A DNA stretch of 64,000 nucleotides from Cyanophora paradoxa. Its lineage: Eukaryota > Glaucocystophyceae > Cyanophorales > Cyanophoraceae. Made by a program: the position numbers and the translations under genes. Shown here in pieces: positions 33,301 to 45,112 of the stretch (position 1 is the stretch's first letter; each line of letters opens with the position of its first letter). Under the pieces are notes generated by a model that ran no database searches, was not told where the DNA came from, and saw nothing but the letters and a program-made list of their open reading frames with translations. The DNA lies in NCBI GenBank assembly GCA_004431415.1, contig QPMI01000106.1, forward strand, positions 287,182 through 351,181, in the 5' to 3' direction.

Positions 33301-34385
33301 GAAGAGAACGAAGCTGCCGCCCTGCCGAGCAAGCGGGAGTTGAGACGACGGCTGCGGGCTTTGTGCTCAGGGAAGGAAATACGAGGCTCACCTTCACGAG
33401 ACACATCGCGCTGATGGGCGTGTTGGCCGCTGCCAAGTCCATGGTGAAGTGCTCGTCCGGCGAGTGCCAGATCACAAGCTTGAATCCCGCGGGCCCTGCC
33501 GTGGCGAAAGTAGCGACGCGGTCGTCCTGCGCGAGAAATCAGCGCATGGCTCGCGCGCAGCGGTTGCACGAAAGAATTGAAGCTCACGACTGCCATGCAG
33601 GTGACCGTCACGCCCGCGACGGCTTCGAAGATGCATTCGAACTGGTTGTCCTCCTTGTTAACGAGCGTCACACGGCCCCTCAGCTCGTAAAGGAAGCGAT
33701 TAGTACTCTGGAGCAAACGATCAATGTCGGAGGCAGCGCAAAGAAGTCCACGGAAAAGGAAGCAAAAGGAGCACCAGCACAAGCTTGTCGGCCTTCCTGC
33801 ATGCCTCGCGCCATTTGTTCGGGAGGCCGGCGCCCGCGCGTACGGACTCGTGGTGAACTTCGATCTTGTCGCCACTCGCCCAAGTCTTCAACGTGATGGA
33901 CAGCTCGACTCCGTCGCGGGTCCAGGCTCTGATTTCATCCTTGTCGAGGACCCTGAAGGAACAGATTACGGAGAGCAAGAACCGGTACAGGTACAGCAAG
34001 CGAACCAGGAAGCTCTCGCATAGTAATCAAAAGGTTTCCCCTCCAGACGGTGGTGATGCGGGAGATGCAGTCCAGTCATGAATACGCCCTTCTTGCTGAT
34101 GCGAGTGGCGCAGAGTTCGCTCTCGCCGCAGACGAAGACGTAGGTGTGCCCCTGTTTATCAAAGCGTCAAAGAGAGCGAAGAGCACCTCTATGCGCATTC
34201 CCGCGACGTACATTCGTGATGCCGCATCCAGTCACAACTCCAGCCAGACGAGAACGTAGTGGGCCGACATCAGCACCCCGGGGCCCGCGGATCTTCCACG
34301 GCCTGGATGTTCCAGAGTGCGACATGCGTCACCAACGATCTTCTTGGTGGCCGAAAAGCCTTCTAGAGTACGCCTGCTCAGCAGA
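30312..34385 (-). pseudogene. WD40-like / coiled-coil protein, copy 2, C-terminally truncated
   Basis: Near-identical to copy 1. The duplication junction at 30,311/30,312 falls inside the exon encoding HCLPPAEDAEQ; beyond it the frame runs into unrelated G-module sequence (RRGEEGTGGAGRGG), so the acidic stretch, basic tail and SPVNEFR end are lost. At about 33,676 the propeller exon that is shifted in copy 1 is in frame here (FLYELRGRVTLVNKED). So neither copy is intact as written, but the frameshifting differences all sit in homopolymers and may be sequence errors. Confidence 0.7.
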
Positions 34386-34439
34386 ACGCGTCACTGAGGC
34401 ATCATTAGAAGCAGATCTAGAAGCGCTGGAAGGCACGCT

Positions 34440-35590
34440 TGCCGCACCGGTCGTCAGCGACCCATCAGCTGCTCTTCAGTCGTAGGCCGCGGGCGGCACG
34501 TTCGCAGTTTCCCGCCTCACCTGCAATCGGATCGAATCAGCACCCCGACCGAGGGCACAGCGAGCAATCAAGCGAGGCAAGCAAACAGAGATCTTGAATC
34601 AAGGTGCATGTGAGCACGCACGCACGCACACGGGCGCTCGATCCGTCGCTGGATGCGGAGGAAGCCCGCTCCGTCCGTTGACGAAGCCCAGGCGAGACCA
34701 GCGGACAGCCTGCGGGAGCAATACCATGAGAAAGCGCTTCAAAGCACACTCGTTAAGCGCCTCGTGCGTACGTTCCGCGAGTTCACGCCGAGGCGTGGGC
34801 GAACCTGGCGAAGTCGACCTGGAAAAGGAGCAGGCAGACGACCTGAGAAAGCGGTCAGATAGCGCTCCGAATTCAAAAAGCGAGGCGAATCTTGCGAACG
34901 CACCGCTCCTTGCAGGCGCCGAACAGCGATCGGGCTTGCAGATCGCTCTCCCAACGGCCCCCGCGCTCGCTGCGCCTCCGGGAACGTGGAGGATGCGCTC
35001 AGGCCGCTCTGCGACCTCGCTGGTCGCCTGCCCGCCCCGCCGCTGGAAAGTCCGAGCGACCCGACTGCCGGCTTGTATACCCCAGGGGTGAAGAGGGGGG
35101 GGGGGGGGGGGGGGCCGGAGAAGCAGTGGATGCTCCAACGCGCGCGATCGACGTCGCCATCAAACTCGAGCGGATATCGATGCGCCGGACGAGCCGGGTG
35201 CGGGACGCCGGCATCGTGCGATCATCGGATTAGCGCGTCAAGCGTTGTCCGAGCTGCCGCCGCGCAGGTGCACCGCGGCCGGCGCGTTCGACGCGGCGCT
35301 TCCTCTACGCTCCGGCACAGGCGCGCTGTGCATGCCCGTCTTGTCTCCGATCAAGCTCGCCGTGCGCCCTCCTCAGCCATCAGAGCTCGCGCGTCTGCGG
35401 CTCGGGCTGCTATAGCTAGACGCGCGCCCCGTCTGCTGTCCCCCAGCCTCTGCAGCTGGCAGTGACGCCGGTGTCCCCCAGCCTCTGCAGCTGGCAGTGA
35501 ATTCGGGGCGCCTGGCTGAATTCAACCTTTCGTCGACCTGCGCGGCGAGCGGCGCGCCGGCGGACGCCGCGGCGGTCCAAGCGGCCCGCG
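34440..35590 (+). repeat. Dispersed repeat R1, copy D
   Basis: Counterpart of copy C in the second tandem unit, again with a poly-G run (35,095-35,114). Differences from copy C are single bases in G/C runs, e.g. cccgcccgctgg in unit 1 and cccgccgctgg here (about 35,040). Confidence 0.85.
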
Positions 35591-38500
35591 CATGCGCAGC
35601 GGCCCGCACTCCACGCCCCGCGCCGTCCCTGCGCCTCATGCGGACCCCGCGCAGCTTGGCCCCACCGTCGGTCAGACCCGCCGTCCTCGCAACCCTCTCC
35701 GATCGGCGCTCCTGCCGTCTCTCCGTGCGGCCCGTCCCCCCGCCCGACGCGCTCTCGCGCCCCGACGCGCGGCGGCCCCGCAGACGATGAGCAGGGCCCT
35801 CGCTACCGGCGCCCCGCCGGCACCCGCGAGGGCGCCGTCAAGACGCCTCCGCCCGCCCCGGCGCCCAGGTGCCCGCGAGGCCGCCCCGCCCGCCTTCGCC
35901 CCTGCTCCGACGGCGCCGTACCCCCGGCCGTCCCCTCGTTGTGTCCGAGCCGCGGCGCGTGGGGTACGGCTTCAGGCTCGACCAGCTCTTCTACGCCCGG
36001 CCCCTGCATGGACCCGGACTCGCAGGCCCGCCCGCCCCGCTCCGCCCGCCCCTTACCTCTGACCCTGGGCCCGCCGACTCTGACCCTGGGCCGGCCCACA
36101 CAGGCGGCGGAGAAGATCAAGGCGGTGCAGACGAAGGCGATCTGGGCGGGAACGGGAACCTCCATCACGAGCTACCTCGGCCCCACGCGCATCGCCGTGT
36201 TCGGGATCCCCCCCCCTTCTCCCGCCCTCCCCTATGCTCGCCCTGTACCCTGCGGCCCGCCCGCTCATCCGGTATCCCAGCGGCACCTGGATCAAGGACT
36301 CGCCCATGGCCCAAGGACTTCGTCCGCGCCCTGCAGGCGAGCCCCCCGGGGGGGGGGGGGGGTACACGGGCCTGATCTAGGCCCGCGCAGGAGCGGTTCC
36401 ACGTTCCCCTATATATCCCCCGGCTTCGTCCCTCCCCCTCCTCCCCCGGCATGTACCCCCCTCACGCCCCTCCCCCCTGAGGACGCCCTAGGCCCTAGGT
36501 CGGTTCGCCCTCGCGAACTTCCCCGACGTCAGCGCCATGGGCGGTGCGGCCGTGTACCCCCCCCCCCGCGCGGCTCGCGCACCCCGCCGAGCCAGAGTCG
36601 ACGGTGCTGGCGTGCCCACGCCTGGCCCCGATCATGGTCCGCTTGGGGAACCGAGGTCCGGATCCGTCCGCCCCGCTCGAATTCTTTCCCTCCCGTACCC
36701 CCCTGACGCCCCCCAGATCGACTGCTTCGTCTCGGGGACGGACGTCGAGCCGCCGGGGGCGTCCGCCGCCTGCGGCGAGCGCCTGCTCCTGCTCGGAGGC
36801 TGCTCCCCCGCCTTGGTACCCACCACCCCGCCCCTCCTCGTCCACCTCGCCAACCGCGGCCGCGACACGAGGAAGTGCCGTACCCCTCCCTGGTCCCCGA
36901 TCCCTGTTCCCCCTCCACCCCCCTCCTCCTCCCGCCAGCTCACTCCGCGCTTCCCGCGGGGGCCCGCTCGGGGGCCGAGGGGGCCGAGGATGCCGTACCC
37001 CGCCCCGCGCCTCGTGTACCCCGCCCCGCCCTTGACCATCGCCCGCAGGCTTCTTCCTCAACGGCGGGGTTCAGGCTGTGACTCCGCGTGTGCTTTACCC
37101 ACGCCGAGACCGCGGTCCCTGCCACTCCCTCCTCCTCCTCCTCCCCTGATCTCTCTTCACCAACCCCCCTGCCACTTTCTCCGCCCCCCTCTGGGCCGCC
37201 CGCACCTCCCCCTCCCCCGGTTCCAGTCGCTGCGCGGCGCGGGCCGCTGCGGGGCGGACGTACTCCCCTGCCACTCCCCCCGCCCCTGGCCCCTCTGGGC
37301 CGCCCCCCCGCCGAGGCCCGCGGCCCGCGCGCCTGTACCCTCGCGGTGCCCCACGGCCTCGCCCCGCCCGTCCCTCCCGTGCCTCCGACCGCGCCTCTGC
37401 ACCCCCGAGGCGCCCGCGGCCCGCCTGCATCCACTGTCCGCCACGCGCAACTTAGAGCGCGAGTACGGTGCGCGGAGCCGGCCGCCGCCCGCCCGCCCGC
37501 GCCCCGCCTGCGCCCTGCGGCTCTGACGCGGCGGCAGCTCCCGCGGTCCCTCCGACAGCTCAGCGCCGGCCGGACCGGCGCGCACCGCCCCTGGCCGTCG
37601 CCGGCGGCTGCTTGTGCGCCCTCGGTCGGGCGGCCCCGGCGCTCCAGGCTCCGCATCGGCAGGCTCAGAGCCCTCGAGGGTCCGCCCGCCGCCCGTCGGC
37701 GCTCGCCCCGCGCGTCGACGTCTCCCCGAGGCCCCTCCGGCCCGCCCGCAGCGCTGGCGCTCGGCCAGTGGCGCGCCGCCCCGCCGCCCCGCCGCCCCGC
37801 CGCCCGCAGCTCCAATCCGCCGTCCCGTCGCGTGCGGCGACCGGCGGCTCCCGCCGGCGGCCCCGCCGCCCTCTTCGCGCGGGGCGGCCCCGCCGTCCGC
37901 TTCGCGCGGGGCGGCGCCTCCTCGCCGACCCGCGCCGCCTCTGCCGGCGAGCGCCCTTCTTCCCCTCTCGCGCGGCCCGCGCTGATCGGCGGCCCACTTC
38001 GGCGCATAGGCGGGCGCAGAGGGCGCGTTAGCAGGGCTAAGCGGCAAGGGTGCGGTACCCCGTCCCGCGCCTCCGCTGCCGCGCCCCGCCATCGAGCATC
38101 CCCCGCAGGCTTCGTCCTCGTTCTCCAAACGGGCGGCGCGGGCCGAGGCTCGGCGGGGGTACAGCCGGCGGCAGGACGGCGTTGCGCAGAGCCGTACCCC
38201 GCCCCGTCCCCGGGCACCGGCTCGGCGGGGCGGCGTACCCTTCCCGCGTCTGCGCCCCCGCCTGCCCCGGCACGCGCCGCCGCCGCCCCACTTCCGCCCC
38301 ACTGCCGCTCCCGCGAACGGCCGGCTGGCGGCCGGGCAGGGGCTCGCGCCCGGCGGCCTCTGCGGGTGTCGTACCCCTCCCGCGTCTCCCGGCGCCTACG
38401 CCCGACTCTCCGCGCAGGCATCGGTCCGCCGGAGGCGCTCAAGGGCCCTCTGGGGTCCTCTGCTGCTCCCCTCGCCGAGGGCGGGCCCGGGGCCGAGGGG

Positions 38501-39690
38501 CCGAGGGTGCGGCACCCCGCCCCGCGCCTCGTTTACCCCGCCCCGCCCTTGACCATCCCCCGCAGGCCTCTTCCTCAACGGCGGGGTTCAGGCTGTGGCT
38601 CCGCGCGGAGACCGCGGCCCTGCCACTCCCCCCGCCCACCGAGGCCCCTCGTTCCCCTCGCGGCGCCCACGGCGCCGACCTGCCCGTCCCTCCCTCCGCT
38701 CAGCGGGGCGGGCAGGCGGGGGCGGGGCTGCTGAGCGCGGCGGCGGGCGGGCGGGCGGCGGTGGCCCAGTGGCGGCGCCACCTCGCGTCCCGACTCCGAC
38801 CGCGCCTCTGCACCCCCAGCCCCGCTGGCCGCCCCGAGGCGCCCGCGGCCCGCCTGCATCCACTGTCCGCCACACGCAACTCAGAGCGCAAGTACGGTGC
38901 GCGGGGCCGGCCACGGGCCTCCCGCCCGCGCCCCGACTGCGCCCTGCGGCTCTGACGCGGCGGCAGCTCCCGCGGTCCTCTGACAGCTCAGCGCCCGCCG
39001 GACCGGCGCGCACAGCCCCTGGCCGCCGCCGGCGGCTGCTTGTGCGGCCTCGGGCGGGGCGGCCCCGGCGCTCCAGGCTCCGCATCGGCAAGCTCAGGGC
39101 GGGCCCGGGGGGCAGGTAGGCGCGGCCTGCATCCGCGCTGCCCTTGAAGGTCTGCGCAGCCGCCCGCCCCGTGCGATTCCCCGAGGCCCCTCCGACCCGC
39201 CGCAGCGCTGGCGCTCGGCCAGTGGCGCTCCTCCGCCGCCGCCCCGCCGCCCCAGCCGCGCCGCGACGTCGACGTGCGGGGCGCGCGGGCGAGCCCTCGT
39301 TCTCCAAACGGGCGGCGCGCGGCGCGGGCCGAGGCTCTGCGGGGCTGCAGCCGGCAGCAAAGCGTGACGGCAGCGGGGTACAGGCGGGGGGGGGTACGAT
39401 CGCGAGGGTGCGGTACCCCACCCCGCCTCGTGTACCCCGCCCCGCCCTTGACCATGCCTCGCAGGCTACGTCCTCGTCCCTGCGCGCGGCGAGGGTACAG
39501 CCGGAATCTTGGAGGATCTCCGCAAAGGCGCTTGGGCCGCGGTCTCCGCATGGGGTACGGGACGCGCGGAGCGACATCCTGATCCTGATCCTCGGCGCAT
39601 CCTGATCCTGATCCTCGGCGCGCCCCAGACCAGCGCGGAGGCCGCGGCCCAAGCGCCGCCGCGGGGGTACCGGAGCCGTCGGAAGACTCG
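35591..39690 (+). CDS. G-family gene modules in tandem unit 2 (unidentified)
   Basis: Same blocks as in unit 1: GYGFRLDQLFYA (near 35,965), AIWAGTGTSITSYLGPTR (near 36,140), IRYPSGTWIKDSPMAQ (near 36,268), DCFVSGTDVEPPGASAACGE (near 36,720), FFLNGGVQAV (37,048) and LFLNGGVQAV (38,566). Frames differ from unit 1 only through homopolymer length changes. One reading near 36,720 keeps IDCFVSGTDV through LLLLGGCSPAL in a single frame, where unit 1 is shifted; unit 2 may therefore be closer to the true sequence here. Confidence 0.4.
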
Positions 39691-39749
39691 ATGGACGGCG
39701 TGCGCCCCGCCCCGCCCCGCCCCGCCCGTCCCCTCCTCCCCTCTCCGCT

Positions 39750-40878
39750 CGCCCATCGTGATCGGCGGGGCGGGCAGGGGGAGCGGGGGCTGCAGAGCGC
39801 GACAGCGAGCAGGCGGCGACGGGCGGGCGGCGCGTCCGTCACCCAAAAGCCAGCCCGCGTGGTGCCCCGCCCCGCCCTGCCCCGCTACGTGTAGACGCCC
39901 CGCCCCGCCTCAAAAACATAAAAGGTGGGCACGAGTTTGAGAACGTTTCCGTTTTAGGTGCCTCCATTTACATTAACGCGTACGTTTTCGATTGCAAGCT
40001 TGAATGTATCTGCTGATCATGCACTCGTGAACTGCATAATCAAATATATATCGCAATACAAGCTTCCAAGTATCATAGTATCACGATAAGGGGCACGGGA
40101 ACGCAGATCACCAAAAACAAAGCGGCATGAGCTATGCAAATGAGTAGAAAAATCAGAGGATTATAATTAGTTGCAAGGGGGGGTACCCCCTCCCTTGCTC
40201 CCCTGGTGAATTGGTGCGGCGTACTTTCTGTGTTAGCAATTTTTGTAAGATGCGATCCTTTGCATGCGCTCTCGTATAGGTGTGATCGCATCATAGCCGC
40301 TGCGAGCGGCGAAAAACAATGCAAGGGCGGGGCTGCACAAACATGTCGAGCTCGCGCCTCACCCGCTATTGCTATATATGCCAAACCACGTGCTCCTGAA
40401 TGCTCTCAATGCGCTCTACAAACTCTGTCATACATGTCCGGGCTCGAGAAGCGGCGCGCGGCGCGCTAGGCCGCCTCAAGTACCTGTTGTACCGGGCGCC
40501 GAAAAAAGCGCTCCTGAGAGTTTGGAATGGGGTTTTTTCCGGCACCCCTGCAGCGGCTGACCCCCATCAAGCGTGAACCGGGTACGCGTCGCTCGAGCTG
40601 CCAGCCATCGATCGGCGCCGGCGCCCTCAGCGAGCGGCCGAGTGCGTGCGCGTTGTCGGACATGCTGGAGAGTCGTTCGCCGGGCTTCGGACCCGGCCGC
40701 TCAAGCCGCTCTCCCGGCCCAACTTCGTTCTCAACATGGCGCTCCCACCTGGTTCAGCATAGGAGCTACCGAGCATAGGAGCAGCGAAGTTGAGCGCTAG
40801 CTATGCTCGAGCTCGCAGCCTCCGACCCGCCCGGCTGCCATCCTGCAGCTGGCGGCAAATGTACTCGCTGGCTGGCAC
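39750..40878. other. Intergenic region right of the duplication
   Basis: A sharp drop in GC after 39,940. A hairpin, gcaagggggggtacccc followed by ctcccttgc, lies at 40,174-40,200. On the minus strand, from a tttgcatag acceptor near 40,134 down to 40,073, a frame ends in AALFLVICVPVPLIVIL and a stop, which could be the last exon of a membrane-anchored protein; I find no upstream exons, so no gene is called. Confidence 0.4.
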
Positions 40879-42780
40879 GTGAGAGAGTGCAGAAAGAAGG
40901 CGCCCCCTACGCAGCGTTCCGGTGCGCACCCGGGCCGCGGCGTTTCGCCCACCCTCCAGCTCTCGGTTTCTGACGGACTCCGGTTCAGGCGGACTTCAGC
41001 TCGGCGATGTCAAGCCCTTCAAGCGCAAGTACGGGTCGAATCACCACTCGCACGCCTCGGCCCGCGGCCGGACCGGATGTGTGGCTTGACCCGCGGCCGG
41101 CGCTCCGTTAGCTGTACTACGGTAGCGGAGGGCGGCGGCGTCGCAGTATTCGCAGCGCTAGCTGCTCCTAGTAAGCCGCACCGGGCTGCTTCCCTGCCCG
41201 CTGCTCCCAGCTGCTCCGCGCGCCCGCTGCTTCAGCAGCTGCTCCCTGCCCGTCGCCCGGCCCGCTGCTTCAGCTTCGTCGACTCCAGGTTCGCCCCGGC
41301 CCTGCCGGCTCCGCTGCTGCCGCGCGCGTCACACGGCCGACCTCGCTGGGCCCCGCGCCGGCGCCGGCGCTGTCAGTGTCCGGGGCAAGCTGACGCCTCG
41401 GCCCTGCGCACGCAGGCTACACGCCTGGCCCGGCGCCACCTGCCGCTCCGCCCGCTTCCCCGCCCGCCGCCCTGCCGGCTGCCTCAGCTTCGTCGACTCC
41501 AGGTTCGCTCCGCCGCCGCTGCTGCGCACCTGGCCCGGCCGCCCCCGCTGGGCCTCGCCCCCGCACGGCCGCTGTCCGGGGCGAACTGACGCCTCGGTTC
41601 TGCACATGCGCAGGCTACGTGCAGGGCCCGATGCCACCTGTCTCTCCTCCGGATCCCGCTTTCCCGCCCGCCGCCGCCCTCGCCTGCCCGCCCGCCTGGT
41701 GCCGCCGCCCGCGTCGCCACCCCACCTACCCGCCTCGCGACCCCGCCCGCCTTGCCCGGCCGCCCGCCTTGCCTCTCTAGCTGCCCTCTCCGCCCCCCTC
41801 CCCTACGGCCCCCGCCTCCCCCCCCAAGTACCCTGCAATGTGTACCAGTACCCCCCCTTGCACCTCCGCGCGCGGCCCGCACTTGCCGCACTTGCACAGG
41901 GCCGGGCGCGGTCTGCTAGTAGAATAATAATTGGAGTCGCGATCGGTAGAAATCGAATTCAAATTCAAAGAGCTCAAAGACATACTACTACGATAAGCAC
42001 ACTTACTAAGTTATAAACAAGCGAGTCCCTGCGGAGCAGGAGTGGCCTTGGGTCTTGGGGTTTCAAGACGTGAGGGTGGCCGCTCTTTGTTTTTAAACGG
42101 GGGCCGGCAACCGCGCGCGGTTACCGTACTGTTGAGAGGACTATGCCGCCTATAGCTAGAATCTTCTAGCTTGGTCTAGCTAGCGCCAGCGATAGCTATG
42201 CATATGTAGTAGCCTAGTAGCGGCGCTTGCTGGCGCCGGCGGCGAGCCTGGCGCGGCCGGCGCGCGCCGGCGTCCGCGATCGCGACGGTCGCGGCGATCG
42301 ATCGCGATCACGTCGGCGCCGGAGCTATAGCGCTAGCGCTCGATCGATCGTTGATCGCGATCGTTAGCGAAGCGACGCGCGGCGATTCTGCCGGCGAAGC
42401 GCCTAGTGACTCCAGCCTTCCAGCCGGGTACAGAGGCTCTTTGCAATTTCCATCGGCGAAGGGGAAGCAAGCTGGAACCAATGACAATCGCGCTTGTCCG
42501 TGAATGGGTGAATTGACTTTTTGTGCCAATGGCGATCGGGCTTAACGCGAACAATTTCGTTCGTACGTGCTGTTAGTGCTTGTTAGAGGTGTCACATTTG
42601 AAAAGTAGCGCCGCCATCGTGCTCCCTAGGGTCGAAAATGGGTACCTAGGTCTAAAAATTTTGTCTATAAAATCAAGTTGAAGTTTGCCACAAGATAGGC
42701 ACAGACCTAAGGGCCTCTCCTTTCCCCAAGGCCGATTAAGCTTGCACACTTAAGCATACTATTGCATGCGCAAATTGTAA
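40879..42780. other. Region without a confident gene
   Basis: A 236-codon open frame at 40,879-41,589 (+) is GC-driven and overlaps equally open frames. An exon-like block (LQLGDVKPFKRKYGSNHHSH near 41,005-41,065) is possible. 41,271-41,625 holds a diverged direct repeat of 214 bp with cagcttcgtcgactccaggt. 42,100-42,370 is dense in palindromes (gatcgcgatc, gctagcgctcgatcgatcg). 42,560-42,790 shows no feature. Confidence 0.4.
41271..41625 (+). repeat. 214-bp direct repeat, two diverged copies
   Basis: cagcttcgtcgactccaggt occurs at 41,271 and 41,485, and both copies run on through ccggggc(a/g)a(g/a)ctgacgcctcgg to gcaggctac (41,412 and 41,610). The copies differ by many substitutions and indels, so this duplication is older than the 9.4-kb one. 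Confidence 0.65.
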
Positions 42781-42900
42781 TTACTATTTAGTGGCATCAT
42801 GGCATGCATGCAAAGAATCGCTGTTGCGGCGAAAAACCACTTCAGCGACGCCTCGGCCCGCCCCGACGGAGGGGCGAGCTTTCAGCAGAAAATTAAATGA

Positions 42901-43806
42901 GACCAAATCCGCTCGCCCCGAAGAAGGGACGGGCTTCAGAGGCCAAACAAGACCAAATCCGCTCGCCCCGAAGAAGGGACGGGCTTCAGAGGCCAAACAA
43001 GACCAAATCCGCTCGCCCCGAAGAAGGGACGAGCTTCAGAGGCCAAACAAGACCAAATCCGCTCGCCCCAAAGAAGGGACGAGCTTCAGAGGCCAAACAA
43101 GACCAAATCCGCCCGCCCCGAAGAAGGGACGAGCTTCAGAGGCCAAACAAGACCAAATCCGCTCGACCCGAAGAAGGGACGGGCTTCAGAGGCCAAACAA
43201 GACCAAATCCGCTCGACCCGAAGAAGGGACGAGCTTCAGAGGCCAAACAAGACCAAATCCGCCCGCCCCGAAGAAGGGACGAGCTTCAGAGGCCAAACAA
43301 GACCAAATCCGCCCGCCCCGAAGAAGGGACGAGCTTCAGAGGCCAAAACAAGACCAAATCCGCCCGCCCCGATGGAGGAGCAGGCTTCAGAGGCCAAACA
43401 AGACCAAATCCGCCCGCCCCGAAGAAGGGACGAGCTTCAGAGGCCAAACAAGACCAAATCCGCCCGCCCCGAAGAAGGGACGAGCTTCAGAGGCCAAAAC
43501 AAGACCAAATCCGCTCGACCCGAAGAAGGGACGGGCTTCAGAGGCCAAACAAGACCAAATCCGCTCGACCCGAAGAAGGGACGAGCTTCAGAGGCCAAAC
43601 AAGACCAAATCCGCCCGCCCTGAAGAAGGGACGAGCTTCAGAGGCCCAACAAGACCAAATCCACTCGCGCCGATGGAGGGGCGAGCTTCATAGGCCAAAA
43701 CAAGACCAAATCCGCCCGCCCCGATGGAGGAGCAGGCTTCAGAGGCCAAACAAGAGACCAAATCCGCCCGCCCCGATGGAGGAGCGAGCTTCAGAGGCCA
43801 GAGGCT
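42901..43806. repeat. 50-bp minisatellite, about 18 units
   Basis: Units begin with gaccaaatccgc at 42,901 and then every 50 bp (with single-base extensions at four places) to about 43,757, followed by aagaagggacgrgcttcaga and ggccaaacaa. Variants differ by cgag/ccgc changes and a gatggagg form near the right end. Because 50 is not a multiple of three, the frames rotate and two stay open for 300 codons; these open frames are a by-product. It begins just downstream of the stop of the minus-strand gene at 43,836. Confidence 0.95.
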
Positions 43807-43835
43807 GCAGCTGCTCGCTGGGTTGGGCCGGGGCC

Positions 43836-45112
43836 TCAGGCTGAAGCTGTCCGGATGGCTGCGAGGACGCATGCCAGCTCTTGAGCCGCGTTGCTGCAGG
43901 AGGCTGCCGAGCTGGGCTTGCTGAGCCGCCCCGGCCGCGGCGCTGATGGCATGGCTGCAATCTGGCAGGCCAGCTCCACCGCTACGGCGCCGTGCCAGTT
44001 GCACCAGCTGCGCACGCGCATGCCGGACTCGTCGACATCGCTGGAGTTGTTGCCGACGGCTAGGAAGGCGCCCCTAAGGGCTGCCATCTCGCTGCTGACG
44101 GGCTTGGGGAGCCGGGAGCCCCGCTGCAGCTTCGAATCAATATTCGTCATCATCCCGTAGAGGACCGGCCGCTGGCTGCACTCTTCGGCTGCAGGATCCG
44201 CGGCCGGCGCCGGCGCTGGCGCTGCAGCTGCTGAGGCCGGGGCCGCTGCTGCGTCGACGTCGTTGACTGCTGCAGCTGCATCCGCGGCCGGCGCCGGCGC
44301 TGCTGCTGCTGCTGTAGTCGGGGCTGCAGCTGCGTCGTCGATCGCTGGATCCTCGGCCGCGGCCGGAGCTGCAGCTGTACATGTGATCTGATATACGCGG
44401 ACGGATCGACGTCAGCGAAAAAACGCGAGAAAGGGCTATAGCTAGCGCTGCTAGTAGCGCAGCGCAATTGCAACGTGCAACACACACCTCCACATCGCTG
44501 TCCGCTGAATTAAAATATTGTCCTGCAGCTGCAGCTGCGCAACGAAAAAGGAGAAGTGCGCGTCAGCGGCGGTCCGGTCGATACGTTTATATATATATAT
44601 ATATATATATACGAATACGTATACGTATACGTATACGTACGCGTACGTATATATATACGTATACGTATACGTATACGTATACGCCTGAAATATAAATATA
44701 TGTGTAAAGCTTTAGCGGCAGCGCTAGCGCGCGCATGCGCGCGCGCGTATACGTAGGCGTTCGCGTGCACACACCTCGTCGACGTCTGTTGAGATCTTCA
44801 CCAGAGTCTGCGGACGAGGAGGCGGCCGGCGTCATGATCAGGCGAGTTTTACTGAAGTGGAAAAGGGACGCAACGCGCGCGCACCTCACTCCGGGACTCC
44901 GACTCCGAGCCGCTGTCGCTCACCTCGGGCTCGGAGTCGGAGTCGGGCTGCGGCTGCTTCGGCTGCGGCTGCGGCTGCGGCTGCGGCTTTGGTGCTTGCC
45001 CGAACAGTTTCTCGACGACGTCGACGAAACTGTCGAGGGCTAGGCTGCAGGTGCGGTCGACGACGGCCGTCGCCCGCTGCAGGCTCTTGAGGATACCGGC
45101 GAAGCAAGGCAT
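43836..45112 (-). CDS. Small acidic then Ala-rich protein, multi-exon, unknown
   Basis: Exon 1 (45,112 to about 44,889) starts MPCFAGILKSLQRATAVVDR, continues CSLALDSFVDVVEKLFGQ, a proline/glutamine repeat (PKPQPQPQPQPK) and an acidic stretch (DSDSEPEVSDSGSESES). Small exons follow near 44,808-44,775 and 44,535-44,490. The last exon, from about 44,375, is alanine/proline-rich then MMTNIDSKLQRGSRLPKPVS, SEMAALRGAFLAVGNNSSDV and WCNWHGAVAVELACQIAA, with a stop at 43,836. Donors gtgcgc, gtgtgt and acceptors gcag or acag are present but I could not settle all phases. The second intron contains a (tacgta) array. No family recognised. Confidence 0.5.
44588..44692. repeat. (TA)n and (TACGTA)n palindromic microsatellite
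   Basis: About 22 bases of alternating ta, then tacgtatacgta-type repeats, interrupted by tacgcgtacg, to 44,690. Every six-base unit is its own reverse complement, so the whole tract can extrude as a cruciform. It lies in an intron of the minus-strand gene at 43,836-45,112. Confidence 0.9.

Larger units (their letters stand above)
30312..39749 (+). repeat. 9.4-kb tandem duplication, unit 2
   Basis: Unit 2 (9438 bp) ends at 39,749 where unit 1 would continue with tgctccgcatcc; instead it continues uniquely with cgcccatcgtgatcgg. The junction between units overlaps both parents by only ct, i.e. about 2 bp of microhomology. Confidence 0.95.

Noticed and set aside
42901-43806. CRISPR array
   Set aside because: Units are contiguous with no variable spacers, and the window is eukaryotic.
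42791-43844. Two 300-codon frames across the minisatellite
   Set aside because: Both arise from one 50-bp unit read in rotating frames; no start context, no domain, and overlapping frames are equally open.
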